Assembly (NCBI GenBank): GCA_023145275.1
Contig: JAGLEB010000111.1
Coordinates: 1-11,721 of the forward strand
Source: Flavobacteriales bacterium
GTDB lineage: Bacteria; Bacteroidota; Bacteroidia; Flavobacteriales; JADGDT01
Direction of reading: 5' to 3'
Length of the DNA stretch: 11,721 bases
Shown here: positions 1 to 6,575 of the stretch, piece by piece
How the letters are laid out: each line of letters starts with the position of its first letter
How positions within the stretch are numbered: the first letter of the stretch is position 1
Position numbers and translations under genes: made by a program
The notes under the pieces: model-generated
The model's input: only the letters and a program-made list of their open reading frames with translations
Databases searched by the model: none
What the model was told of the DNA's origin: nothing

Positions 1-275
1 CCTTGCTCCGGACGAACTTTAGCCGACGGATCATTGTCGTATTTTGGATGTCCAATAGCTCCAAAAAGTACTGCATCTGCCTGCATACATATTTCGTGAG
101 TCTCTTCAGGATATCCATCACCTGTTGCATCAATTGCAACAGCTCCAGTTAGAGCAGCTTTCCACTCGATTTCGTGATTGAATTTTTTTGCAACTGCGTT
201 ACAAACTTTTACTGCTTGATCTGTTACTTCAGGACCAATTCCGTCTCCTGCTAAAAGTGCTATGTTTAATTTCAT
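1..275 (-). CDS. leuB: 3-isopropylmalate dehydrogenase, N-terminal part (cut by window edge)
   Basis: This is the last gene of the leu operon seen here. The start codon is at 273-275, and 91 full codons are visible before the left edge, about a quarter of the usual length of around 350 residues. The protein opens with MKLNIALLAGDGIGPEV, the GDGIGPE signature (residues 10-16) of isocitrate/isopropylmalate dehydrogenases. It continues to LFGAIGHPKYD (70-80) and VRPEQG at the cut, where LeuB proteins carry the GxPKWD and RPEQGLL segments. LeuB oxidises and decarboxylates 3-isopropylmalate with NAD+ to 2-oxoisocaproate in the cytoplasm. The leu context and the motifs favour LeuB over isocitrate or tartrate dehydrogenase. 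An 82-base gap separates it from the upstream synthase gene. Confidence 0.95.
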   Translation of the reverse strand, partial: MKLNIALLAGDGIGPEVTDQAVKVCNAVAKKFNHEIEWKAALTGAVAIDATGDGYPEETHEICMQADAVLFGAIGHPKYDNDPSAKVRPEQ

Positions 276-280
276 TTCTA

Positions 281-295
281 TTATTGCTATTAGCC
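281..295 (-). repeat. TAGC-type element before leuB
   Basis: The plus-strand sequence TTATTGCTATTAGCC lies 5 bases upstream of the leuB start. It matches 12 of 15 positions of the element before the LeuA-type gene (1882-1896), and a third copy lies before leuD (2539-2553). Further TAGC units continue to about position 342. None of these genes has a Shine-Dalgarno sequence, so the element may affect translation initiation, or it may be intergenic filler typical of the lineage. Confidence 0.4.
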
Positions 296-357
296 TTTTG
301 CTACTTGCTTCGGGCTTGATTATTTTATTGTTAGCTAATTGTTAGAACTCATGAGAT

Positions 358-1878
358 CTAAATAATATTCAGCATTTTTTGTGTTGCCACAATTGCCGAT
401 ACTGTTTGGTCGGAGTCTAAGCCTCTTGTTTTAAAAGATTTTTTACCGTGCTGCCAAGTGATTACTGTCTCGCAAAGTGCATCTGATGCCGATCCCGGTG
501 GAATACTCACATAGTAATCTGTTAGTTTTGGCAGGATGACGTCTTTGTTTTTGTAAACTTTTTTTAGGGCTGAATAAAAAGCATCAAATTGTCCATCACC
601 TTGAGAATGTTCTTCGAAAGTTTTGTCGTCTATAGTTACCGAAATAGTTGTGGATGGACGCAATCCTTTTGAATGAGTTAGAACGTATGAGTTTATTTTT
701 ACGCTCTCCTTGTACATGTTACTTTGTAGAACATCACTGATGATAAATGGTAAATCATCTTGTGTAACAACTTCTTTTTTATCTCCAAGCTCTATTATTT
801 TCTTAGTAACCTTTGTAATGTCTTTATCACTCAAATGTAAGCCAAGTTCAGCTAAGTTTTTCTGAATATTTGCTTTTCCTGAAGTTTTACCAAGAGCATA
901 TGTTCTTTTTCGGCCAAAACGTTCTGGCATCAGGTTATTGAAATATAAATTATTCTTGCTATCACCATCTGCGTGAATTCCTGCCGTTTGAGTAAAAACA
1001 TTTTCACCTATAATTGGTTTGTTGACAGGTATTCTAAAACCCGAAAAAGTTTCTACTAGCTTACTAACCTTGTGTAATGATTTCTCATCAACATCAGTTT
1101 GAGTATTAGGAATTAAATCTTTTATTACAGCAACCACACTTGCTAGAGGAGCATTACCTGCTCTTTCGCCCATACCATTCATTGTTAGATGAACTCCATT
1201 TGCACCGGCAATAACTGCTTCCATTGCATTTGAAACAGCGAGGTCGTAATCATTGTGTGCATGAAAGTCTAGATGAATTTCAGGATAACGATTGTGTATT
1301 TCTGAGATGAATTTTGATGTTTGTTGTGGTGATAAAATCCCCAGAGTATCAGGCAATAAAAGCCTTTGGATGTTTTGTGTTGATAAAAAATCAATAAATT
1401 CAAAAACATATTCGGGCGAAGTAATCATTCCATTACTCCAATCTTCTAGATACACATTTGTCTCAATTCCGTTTTCTGATGCTAGTGCAATTACTTTTGC
1501 GATGTCATCAAAATGTTGTTGAGGAGTTTTCTTCAATTGATGTTTCAAGTGATTCATAGAACCTTTTGTTAAAAGGTTCTGAACTTTTGCACCTGTGTTT
1601 ATCATCCATTCAATCGAAAGGCCACCATCTACAAATGAAAGGACCTCAACTTTTTCAATACAATTATTTTTATTAGCCCAACTCGATATAGCCTTAACCG
1701 ATTCAAACTCTCCATCTGATACTCTAGTAGAGGCAATTTCTATTCGGTCTACCTTCAATTCTTTTAGCAAAAGCTGAGCGATTGTTAATTTTTCAGCTGT
1801 CGAGAAGGACACTCCACTAGTTTGTTCACCATCTCTAAGAGTGGTGTCCATAATTTCTATTTTGCGTATTTTGGTCAT
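358..1878 (-). CDS. leuA: 2-isopropylmalate synthase / citramalate synthase family protein (LeuA-type)
   Basis: The enzyme belongs to the DRE-TIM metallolyases, which condense acetyl-CoA with a 2-oxoacid. DTTLRDGEQ at residues 11-19 opens the TIM barrel. HAHND (206-210) supplies the two metal-binding histidines, GMGERAGN (235-242) is the family signature, and QTAGIHADG (297-305) completes the catalytic part. Residues from about 385 to 506 form the LeuA regulatory dimer domain, with GDGQFDAF at 427-434 and RGLDSD at 485-490. That domain normally gives feedback inhibition by the end-product amino acid. The 506-residue length is like full-size LeuA or CimA, unlike the short LeuA of about 390 residues that many flavobacteria also have. 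Its place between leuD and leuB supports a role in this pathway. Whether the acceptor is 2-oxoisovalerate (leucine) or pyruvate (citramalate, to isoleucine) cannot be decided from the sequence, so the symbol is provisional. Confidence 0.85.
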   Translation of the reverse strand: MTKIRKIEIMDTTLRDGEQTSGVSFSTAEKLTIAQLLLKELKVDRIEIASTRVSDGEFESVKAISSWANKNNCIEKVEVLSFVDGGLSIEWMINTGAKVQNLLTKGSMNHLKHQLKKTPQQHFDDIAKVIALASENGIETNVYLEDWSNGMITSPEYVFEFIDFLSTQNIQRLLLPDTLGILSPQQTSKFISEIHNRYPEIHLDFHAHNDYDLAVSNAMEAVIAGANGVHLTMNGMGERAGNAPLASVVAVIKDLIPNTQTDVDEKSLHKVSKLVETFSGFRIPVNKPIIGENVFTQTAGIHADGDSKNNLYFNNLMPERFGRKRTYALGKTSGKANIQKNLAELGLHLSDKDITKVTKKIIELGDKKEVVTQDDLPFIISDVLQSNMYKESVKINSYVLTHSKGLRPSTTISVTIDDKTFEEHSQGDGQFDAFYSALKKVYKNKDVILPKLTDYYVSIPPGSASDALCETVITWQHGKKSFKTRGLDSDQTVSAIVATQKMLNII

Positions 1879-1881
1879 TTC

Positions 1882-1896
1882 TTATTGCTGTTGGTC
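1882..1896 (-). repeat. TAGC-type element before the LeuA-type gene
   Basis: The plus-strand sequence TTATTGCTGTTGGTC lies 3 bases upstream of the start codon. It resembles the elements before leuB (281-295, 12 of 15 matches) and leuD (2539-2553, 11 of 15). A small inverted repeat, CTATT-TGCT-AATAG (1896-1909), follows at once in the 53-base gap after leuD. Confidence 0.4.
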
Positions 1897-1931
1897 TATT
1901 TGCTAATAGTTTCACAAAGACTTAGGGAATA

Positions 1932-2528
1932 TTAAAATAGTCTTGTTTCTGCAAATGCTTTTATTTCCTCTTTCATATTATTTAGGTAGTCAATATCGTC
2001 GAATCCATTTAACATATTCCCTTTTTTATAACCGTTTATAGGAAAGCTTTCACTCTCGCCTGTAGCTAATATTATGACTTTCTGATCTGGAAGGTTAACT
2101 TCAATTTCAGCTTTAGGGTCAGATTCGATCGCAGCAAATATTTTCTTTGCAAATTCGTCACTTACCTGTACTGGAAGAACTCCAATATTTAAACAGTTAT
2201 TTTTGAAAATATCAGCAAATTCACTAGAAATCACACAGCGAAACCCAAAGTCATAAATAGCCCAAGCAGCGTGTTCGCGTGATGATCCTGAACCGAAGTT
2301 TTTACCTCCCACAAGAATCTTACCAGAATATTTATTGTCGTTTAGTACAAAATCGGACTTTGCACTACCATCTGAATTGTATCTCCAATCTCTAAAAAGG
2401 TTATCTCCAAAACCTTTGCGTTCAGTAGCCTTTAAAAATCTTGCAGGGATCAATTGATCTGTATCTACATTGTCTATTGGTAATGGATAAGCACTACTTT
2501 TTAATATTTCGAATTTATCGTATGCCAT
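1932..2528 (-). CDS. leuD: 3-isopropylmalate dehydratase small subunit
   Basis: LeuD is the swivel-domain subunit that pairs with LeuC to convert 2-isopropylmalate to 3-isopropylmalate through a dehydration-rehydration step in the cytoplasm. The 198-residue length is normal. NVDTDQLIPARF (20-31) and NFGSGSSREHAAWAI (77-91) are the hallmark segments; the second contains the substrate-binding serine-arginine loop of the aconitase swivel domain. The start at 2528 gives MAYDKFEILKSSAYPLPIDN, a usual LeuD beginning. The gene follows leuC after a 121-base gap that holds a strong stem-loop. It precedes the LeuA-type gene by 53 bases, so co-transcription is likely. Confidence 0.97.
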   Translation of the reverse strand: MAYDKFEILKSSAYPLPIDNVDTDQLIPARFLKATERKGFGDNLFRDWRYNSDGSAKSDFVLNDNKYSGKILVGGKNFGSGSSREHAAWAIYDFGFRCVISSEFADIFKNNCLNIGVLPVQVSDEFAKKIFAAIESDPKAEIEVNLPDQKVIILATGESESFPINGYKKGNMLNGFDDIDYLNNMKEEIKAFAETRLF

Positions 2529-2538
2529 TTTTTTTTGC

Positions 2539-2567
2539 TTTTAGCTATTGGTGTATAACCATTAGCT
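2539..2567 (-). repeat. TAGC-type element forming an imperfect hairpin before leuD
   Basis: On the plus strand, AGCTATTGGT (2543-2552) and ACCATTAGCT (2558-2567) are complementary at 9 of 10 positions around the 5-base loop GTATA. Positions 2539-2553 also match the elements before the LeuA-type gene and leuB. The hairpin ends about 14 bases from the leuD start codon, so it may influence initiation. Confidence 0.4.
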
Positions 2568-2596
2568 TTTGTATTATTACAATAGTTTTTTTAATA

Positions 2597-2645
2597 AATT
2601 GACAAAACAAGCTTCACATAAAAGTGAAATATTGTTTTGTCAATT
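2597..2645 (-). promoter_or_regulatory. Long stem-loop in the leuC-leuD intercistronic gap
   Basis: The 14-base arms at 2597-2610 (AATTGACAAAACAA) and 2632-2645 are perfectly complementary. Inside them, after a small internal loop of 2 and 3 bases, TTCAC (2613-2617) pairs with GTGAA (2624-2628) around the 6-base loop ATAAAA. The structure begins 4 bases after the leuC stop codon. On the transcribed minus strand no T-run follows the 3' arm, so it is not a classical terminator. An mRNA-stabilising or processing element, or a small repeat-derived palindrome, would fit. No target-site duplication was seen. Confidence 0.7.
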
Positions 2646-2649
2646 ACCA

Positions 2650-4041
2650 TTATATTTCTCTTGGATCAGTAACTTTTCCTGTTACCGCTGCTGCTGCTGC
2701 CACTAGAGGGCTAGCTAACAAGGTACGTGAACCTGGTCCTTGTCTTCCTTCAAAATTTCTATTTGATGTACTTACAGAATATTTTCCTGCAGGAATTTTA
2801 TCATCATTCATTGCTAAACAAGCTGAACATCCCGGTTGACGTAATTCAAAACCAGCATCTGTTAAAATTTCTAATATGCCTTCTTCTTTTATTTGAGCTT
2901 CAACGATATGCGATCCAGGAACTAACCATGCAGTTACATTGTCAGCTTTTTTCTTGCCTTTAATTATCGATGCAAAAGCTCTAAAGTCTTCTATGCGCCC
3001 ATTTGTACACGACCCTAAGAAAACATAATCAATAGTTTTACCTATCATAGATTCGCCTTCTTTGAAATCCATGTACTCTAGAGATTTTCCAAAAGTTTCC
3101 TTTCCTTCTTTTGTATCTTCTACATTCGGAACATCTTTTGTTAGACCAATACCCATTCCTGGGTTTGTACCATAAGTAATCATTGGATCAATATCGCTTG
3201 CACTAAAAGTAAGTTCTTTGTCAAAAACAGCATCATCATCTGTCTTTAATGTCTTCCAATACTCCATTGCTTTATCCCAATCTTTTCCTTTTGGAGCAAA
3301 TTCTTTTCCTTGAACGTAGTCGAAAGTAGCTTGATCTGGCGCAATCATACCACCACGAGCACCCATCTCAATGCTTAAATTACAAACGGTCATACGACCT
3401 TCCATTGTCATTTTTTCGAACACATCACCAGCATATTCTACAAAATAACCTGTAGCGCCAGATGTTGATAATTGAGATATAATGTAAAGAGCAACGTCTT
3501 TTGGAGTAACACTATTACTTAGTTCTCCATTTACATTAATTCTCATTTTCTTTGGCTTCGCTTGCATTATATTCTGACTAGCTAATACCATTTCTACTTC
3601 AGAAGTACCAATACCGAAGGCTATTGCTCCAAAAGCACCGTGAGTAGAAGTGTGCGAATCTCCGCAAACTACAGTTGCACCAGGAACTATAACTCCATTT
3701 TCGGGAGCTACAACATGAACAACACCATTTTTGGCGTGACCTAGACCCCAGTGGCTAATTCCGAACTCATTTGTGTTGCGTTCTAAAGTATCTAACTGAT
3801 TGGCAGATTCTATATTTGTAACAGGCAGATGTTGATTGATCGTAGGTGTGTTGTGGTCGGCCACAGCAAATGTTTTCTCAGGAAACATTACGCTAATACC
3901 TCTGTTTTTTAGACCTAAAAATGCAACTGGACTAGTTACTTCATGTACCAAATGTCTATCAATGAAAATTACATCTGGTCCGTCATTTACTTTTCTAACC
4001 AAATGCGAATCCCAAACTTTATCGAATAATGTGTTACCCAT
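2650..4041 (-). CDS. leuC: 3-isopropylmalate dehydratase large subunit
   Basis: LeuC is the aconitase-type catalytic subunit of isopropylmalate isomerase and carries a [4Fe-4S] cluster. The cluster ligands are visible as Cys345 in FLGSCTNGR and Cys405/Cys408 in QPGCSACLAMN. VCGDSHTSTHGAFG (125-138) and GTSEVE (145-150) are further family signatures. Arginine-rich substrate-site segments appear near the C-terminus (NRNFEGRQGPGSRT, 427-440). The length of 463 residues is typical. It is the first gene of the leu operon here, 174 bases downstream of thrC, with a terminator and a candidate promoter in between. No leader ORF lies in front of it, so the control seen for the thr operon is not repeated here. 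Confidence 0.98.
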   Translation of the reverse strand: MGNTLFDKVWDSHLVRKVNDGPDVIFIDRHLVHEVTSPVAFLGLKNRGISVMFPEKTFAVADHNTPTINQHLPVTNIESANQLDTLERNTNEFGISHWGLGHAKNGVVHVVAPENGVIVPGATVVCGDSHTSTHGAFGAIAFGIGTSEVEMVLASQNIMQAKPKKMRINVNGELSNSVTPKDVALYIISQLSTSGATGYFVEYAGDVFEKMTMEGRMTVCNLSIEMGARGGMIAPDQATFDYVQGKEFAPKGKDWDKAMEYWKTLKTDDDAVFDKELTFSASDIDPMITYGTNPGMGIGLTKDVPNVEDTKEGKETFGKSLEYMDFKEGESMIGKTIDYVFLGSCTNGRIEDFRAFASIIKGKKKADNVTAWLVPGSHIVEAQIKEEGILEILTDAGFELRQPGCSACLAMNDDKIPAGKYSVSTSNRNFEGRQGPGSRTLLASPLVAAAAAVTGKVTDPREI

Positions 4042-4085
4042 AACTATATATTATATGCTAAATTGTGTTCTTATTTTTCTCGAAA

Positions 4086-4116
4086 CAAATCAAGTAAATT
4101 TATACGATTTTTCTAA
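4086..4116 (-). promoter_or_regulatory. Candidate promoter of the leu operon
   Basis: Read on the minus strand, TTGATTTG (4086-4093) matches 7 of 8 positions of the Bacteroidota -7 consensus TAnnTTTG. TTAG (4113-4116), close to the -33 TTTG box, lies 19 bases upstream. Transcription would start near 4080, giving a 5' UTR of about 40 bases. The evidence is sequence similarity only, in an AT-rich gap where chance matches are common. Confidence 0.4.
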
Positions 4117-4142
4117 ATTTTATTTTTAAAATATTACGATGC

Positions 4143-4156
4143 TTAAAGTGCTTTAA
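4143..4156. repeat. Inverted repeat TTAAAG-TG-CTTTAA upstream of leuC
   Basis: The half-sites TTAAAG and CTTTAA are perfectly complementary around two bases. The site lies between the thrC terminator and the candidate leu promoter, about 27 bases upstream of the -33 box. It could be an operator for the leu operon, or the tail of the terminator, whose A-run on the plus strand it touches. Confidence 0.35.
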
Positions 4157-4174
4157 AAATTGGCAACACCAATT
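4155..4174 (-). terminator. Intrinsic terminator of the thr operon
   Basis: On the minus strand AATTGG-TGTTG-CCAATT forms a 6-bp stem with a 5-base loop, and the RNA then continues with T residues (A-run at 4155-4159 on the plus strand). It starts 41 bases after the thrC stop codon and separates the thr and leu operons. The stem is short, so termination may be incomplete. Confidence 0.6.
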
Positions 4175-4215
4175 AATTCAGTGCCTTTAGTGTAATTATA
4201 TTACGATATCTAAAA

Positions 4216-5511
4216 TTACTTTATCGATAACAAAAACTTTTTGAAACTAATAAAATCATTATTCATCTTTATAGATACTTTTTCTTTGTCCATAAATACT
4301 GAAAGTCTTTCTGGTATCTCTAGCTTTTCCTTCTGCTTGTCAGTGAAAGTTTCAATGAACTTTGATGGGTGGGCTGTTTCTACAAATATGCCGATAGCAT
4401 TATCCTTGTTCTTCATAGCCTCCTTAAGCCCTAGATATGCAACAGCACCATGGGGATCTGGTAAATATGATGTTCTAGTGTATATGTCTTCTATACTCTC
4501 GAGGGTTTCTTTATCAGAATATGTGTAGCCCTCAACCACTTCTTTTAAATCGTCTAAATTTGGATATAGATCTAGGAGTCTTTCAAAGTTGCTTGGATTA
4601 CCAATGTCCATTGCGTTGGAAACGGTGTGTATTGATGGCCTTTTCTTAAATTCGCCACTTTGAAGGTATTCTACAACCGGATTATTTACATTATTAGAAA
4701 TAACAAACTTATCAATCTTTAACCCCATTTTCTTAGCATATATCCCTGCTAAAATATTTCCAAAGTTTCCACTTGGCACCGAAACAAGAATATCCTTATT
4801 TTGTTTCATGAATTTGGCTAGAGCTATAAAATAGTATAAACTTTGTGGTATAAATCGAGCTACATTTATTGAGTTTGCTGAGCTAAGGTTTAAATGCTTG
4901 TTTAAATCTTTGTCTTGAAAAGCTTCTTTTACAATTGCTTGACAATCATCAAAAGTTCCATTTACTTCCAAGGCAGTAATATTACCACCATAAGTAGTAA
5001 GCTGTTTTTCTTGTGATGCTGATACTTTTCCAGATGGATAGAGGATAATCACTTCCGTACCTTTTACTCCGTAAAAACCATTAGCAACGGCACTTCCTGT
5101 ATCTCCTGAGGTAGCCACTAATACTGTTACTTTTTTGTTGTCGTCAGCAAAATATCCCAGACAGCGAGCTAAGAATCCTGCACCCACATCTTTAAATGCA
5201 AGGGTAGGACCATGGAAAAGTTCTAGAGCAAACTTATTTTCATCAACCTCCACTAGAGGGAAGTCAAAACTCAAAACTTCCTCTAAAATAGCCTTTAATT
5301 TATCTTCGGGAATCTCGTCTCCTACGTAAGGTTTCATAACCATTGTTGCCATTTCTGCAACAGACATATTCTCAATATTGTTGAAAAAATCTTGAGGTAA
5401 CTTTTCTATATATTCAGGAACAAACAAACCACCATCATTTGCAAGGCCTTTTATCACTGCATCCTTAAAGCTCGCTTTGTTGTTTTTATCTCTTGTACTA
5501 TGGTATACCAT
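4216..5511 (-). CDS. thrC: Threonine synthase
   Basis: ThrC is a PLP enzyme of fold type II that turns O-phosphohomoserine into threonine and phosphate in the cytoplasm. The PLP lysine is Lys107 in HGPTLAFKD (100-108). TSGDTGSA (134-141) and SGNFGN (247-252) are the serine/glycine loops that hold the cofactor phosphate. The N-terminus has the threonine-synthase feature YHSTRDKNNKASFKDAVIKG, followed by GLANDGGLFVPE (22-33). The 431-residue length agrees with the bacterial form that has an N-terminal extension. It is the third gene of thrABC, 70 bases after thrB, and is followed by a terminator. Confidence 0.97.
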   Translation of the reverse strand: MVYHSTRDKNNKASFKDAVIKGLANDGGLFVPEYIEKLPQDFFNNIENMSVAEMATMVMKPYVGDEIPEDKLKAILEEVLSFDFPLVEVDENKFALELFHGPTLAFKDVGAGFLARCLGYFADDNKKVTVLVATSGDTGSAVANGFYGVKGTEVIILYPSGKVSASQEKQLTTYGGNITALEVNGTFDDCQAIVKEAFQDKDLNKHLNLSSANSINVARFIPQSLYYFIALAKFMKQNKDILVSVPSGNFGNILAGIYAKKMGLKIDKFVISNNVNNPVVEYLQSGEFKKRPSIHTVSNAMDIGNPSNFERLLDLYPNLDDLKEVVEGYTYSDKETLESIEDIYTRTSYLPDPHGAVAYLGLKEAMKNKDNAIGIFVETAHPSKFIETFTDKQKEKLEIPERLSVFMDKEKVSIKMNNDFISFKKFLLSIK

Positions 5512-5581
5512 TTTATTAGTCTTTTGTTGAGTTGTTTTCTTAGTAGTTGATGTTTTAGTAAATACAACTTTTGTAGATTCA

Positions 5582-6505
5582 CTACATCATTTTACATCCT
5601 TCCTTACTAACTTTCGAAATATGAATATTGTAGAGTAAGTTAGTTTGTTCTATAGTTTTCACAAGTGCATTTTTTACACTTTCAGCATTATCTTTTCCCT
5701 CGCACATAGCGAACATTGAAGGGCCTGAACCTGAAATTGAAAATCCTAATGCTCCATTTATCATCGCACTTTCTTTAAATTGATCGTACATTGGTATTAA
5801 TAGAGATCTTGTGGGAACAACTACATAATCTTCTAAAGATCGGCCAATAAGCTTGTAGTCATTTGTAAATAATCCTGAGATTAACCCAGCTACATTTCCC
5901 CATTGTTTTACGGCTGTAGACAATGAAATTTGCGATTTTAAAATTGCTCTAGAATCAGAAGTTTTTATTTCAATTTCGGGGTGTAGTACAACCACGTATA
6001 GTTTTTCTGGCGTAGGTATTTTAACAACATCAAGAGGCTCGTTTTGTCTTACTAGAGTAAATCCACCTAGAATGGAAGGAGCAACATTGTCAGCATGACG
6101 GGCTCCAGAAGCTACTATTTCTCCATCCATGGCAAAATCAACCAAATCCATCTCACTGAATTTGTCGTCTAGCAATTGATTTAGTGCAAATACTGCTCCC
6201 GCAGCACTTGCAGCACTTGATCCTGTGCCGCTACCAGGGTTTACACCTTTTGTTATCTTTAACTCTATCCCAAAAGGAATATCTTTTGATTCATACATCT
6301 TCAAAAGAGCCATCCCTGCAGTGTTTTTTCTTAGCTCTGTACTTAGGGGCTTTTCCGAAATAACTTCAGAGATTACGATTCCTTTTTCTGGAGTTTTTTT
6401 CATCTCAATAATATCACCAGGTGCTTCGAGTGCAAACCCTAGTATATCAAATCCACTGCCTACATTGGCAACAGTTGCTGGTGCAAATATTTTTACTTTA
6501 TCCAT
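5582..6505 (-). CDS. thrB: Homoserine kinase
   Basis: ThrB is a GHMP-family kinase that phosphorylates homoserine with ATP, feeding ThrC. The N-terminal motif is IFAPATVANVGSGFDILGFA (6-25). The phosphate-binding loop is NPGSGTGSSAAS (89-100), a Gly/Ser-rich variant of the family PxxxGLGSSAA motif. The third GHMP motif is ALGFSISGSGPSMFA (252-266). GARHADNVAPSILGG (134-148) is the segment next to the active site. A length of 307 residues is normal. The start codon at 6505 gives an immediate family-like N-terminus. It follows thrA after a 70-base gap that contains a perfect 12-bp inverted repeat. Confidence 0.97.
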   Translation of the reverse strand: MDKVKIFAPATVANVGSGFDILGFALEAPGDIIEMKKTPEKGIVISEVISEKPLSTELRKNTAGMALLKMYESKDIPFGIELKITKGVNPGSGTGSSAASAAGAVFALNQLLDDKFSEMDLVDFAMDGEIVASGARHADNVAPSILGGFTLVRQNEPLDVVKIPTPEKLYVVVLHPEIEIKTSDSRAILKSQISLSTAVKQWGNVAGLISGLFTNDYKLIGRSLEDYVVVPTRSLLIPMYDQFKESAMINGALGFSISGSGPSMFAMCEGKDNAESVKNALVKTIEQTNLLYNIHISKVSKEGCKMM

Positions 6506-6525
6506 TTTGTTTGATGGCTTTTGAT

Positions 6526-6566
6526 CTTTAACTTATTATTTGTTGGAAATTGAAAATAAGTTAAAG
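6526..6566 (-). promoter_or_regulatory. Perfect 12-bp stem-loop in the thrA-thrB gap
   Basis: CTTTAACTTATT (6526-6537) and AATAAGTTAAAG (6555-6566) are exact reverse complements around a 17-base loop. The hairpin begins 10 bases after the thrA stop codon and ends about 20 bases before the thrB start. It is not followed by a T-run on the transcribed strand, so it is unlikely to be a simple terminator. mRNA processing, 3'-end stabilisation or an effect on thrB translation are possible roles. Confidence 0.65.
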
Positions 6567-6575
6567 GCTATAAGT

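Noticed and set aside
2597..2645. Hairpin after leuC as an intrinsic terminator
   Set aside because: On the transcribed strand the 3' arm is followed by TATTAAAAAAAC with no T-run, and leuD and later genes of the same pathway follow.
3836..4129. 97-codon plus-strand ORF running from inside leuC into the leu promoter gap
   Set aside because: It is mostly antisense to the leuC N-terminus, with no recognisable domain or initiation context.
4042..4215. Leader peptide for the leu operon
   Set aside because: Read on the minus strand there is no ATG between the thrC stop and the leuC start, so a leucine leader like the threonine one is not present.
6225..6524. 99-codon plus-strand ORF opposite thrB
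   Set aside because: It is fully antisense to a confident gene, and its sequence is what the reverse frame of thrB gives; no family features are visible.
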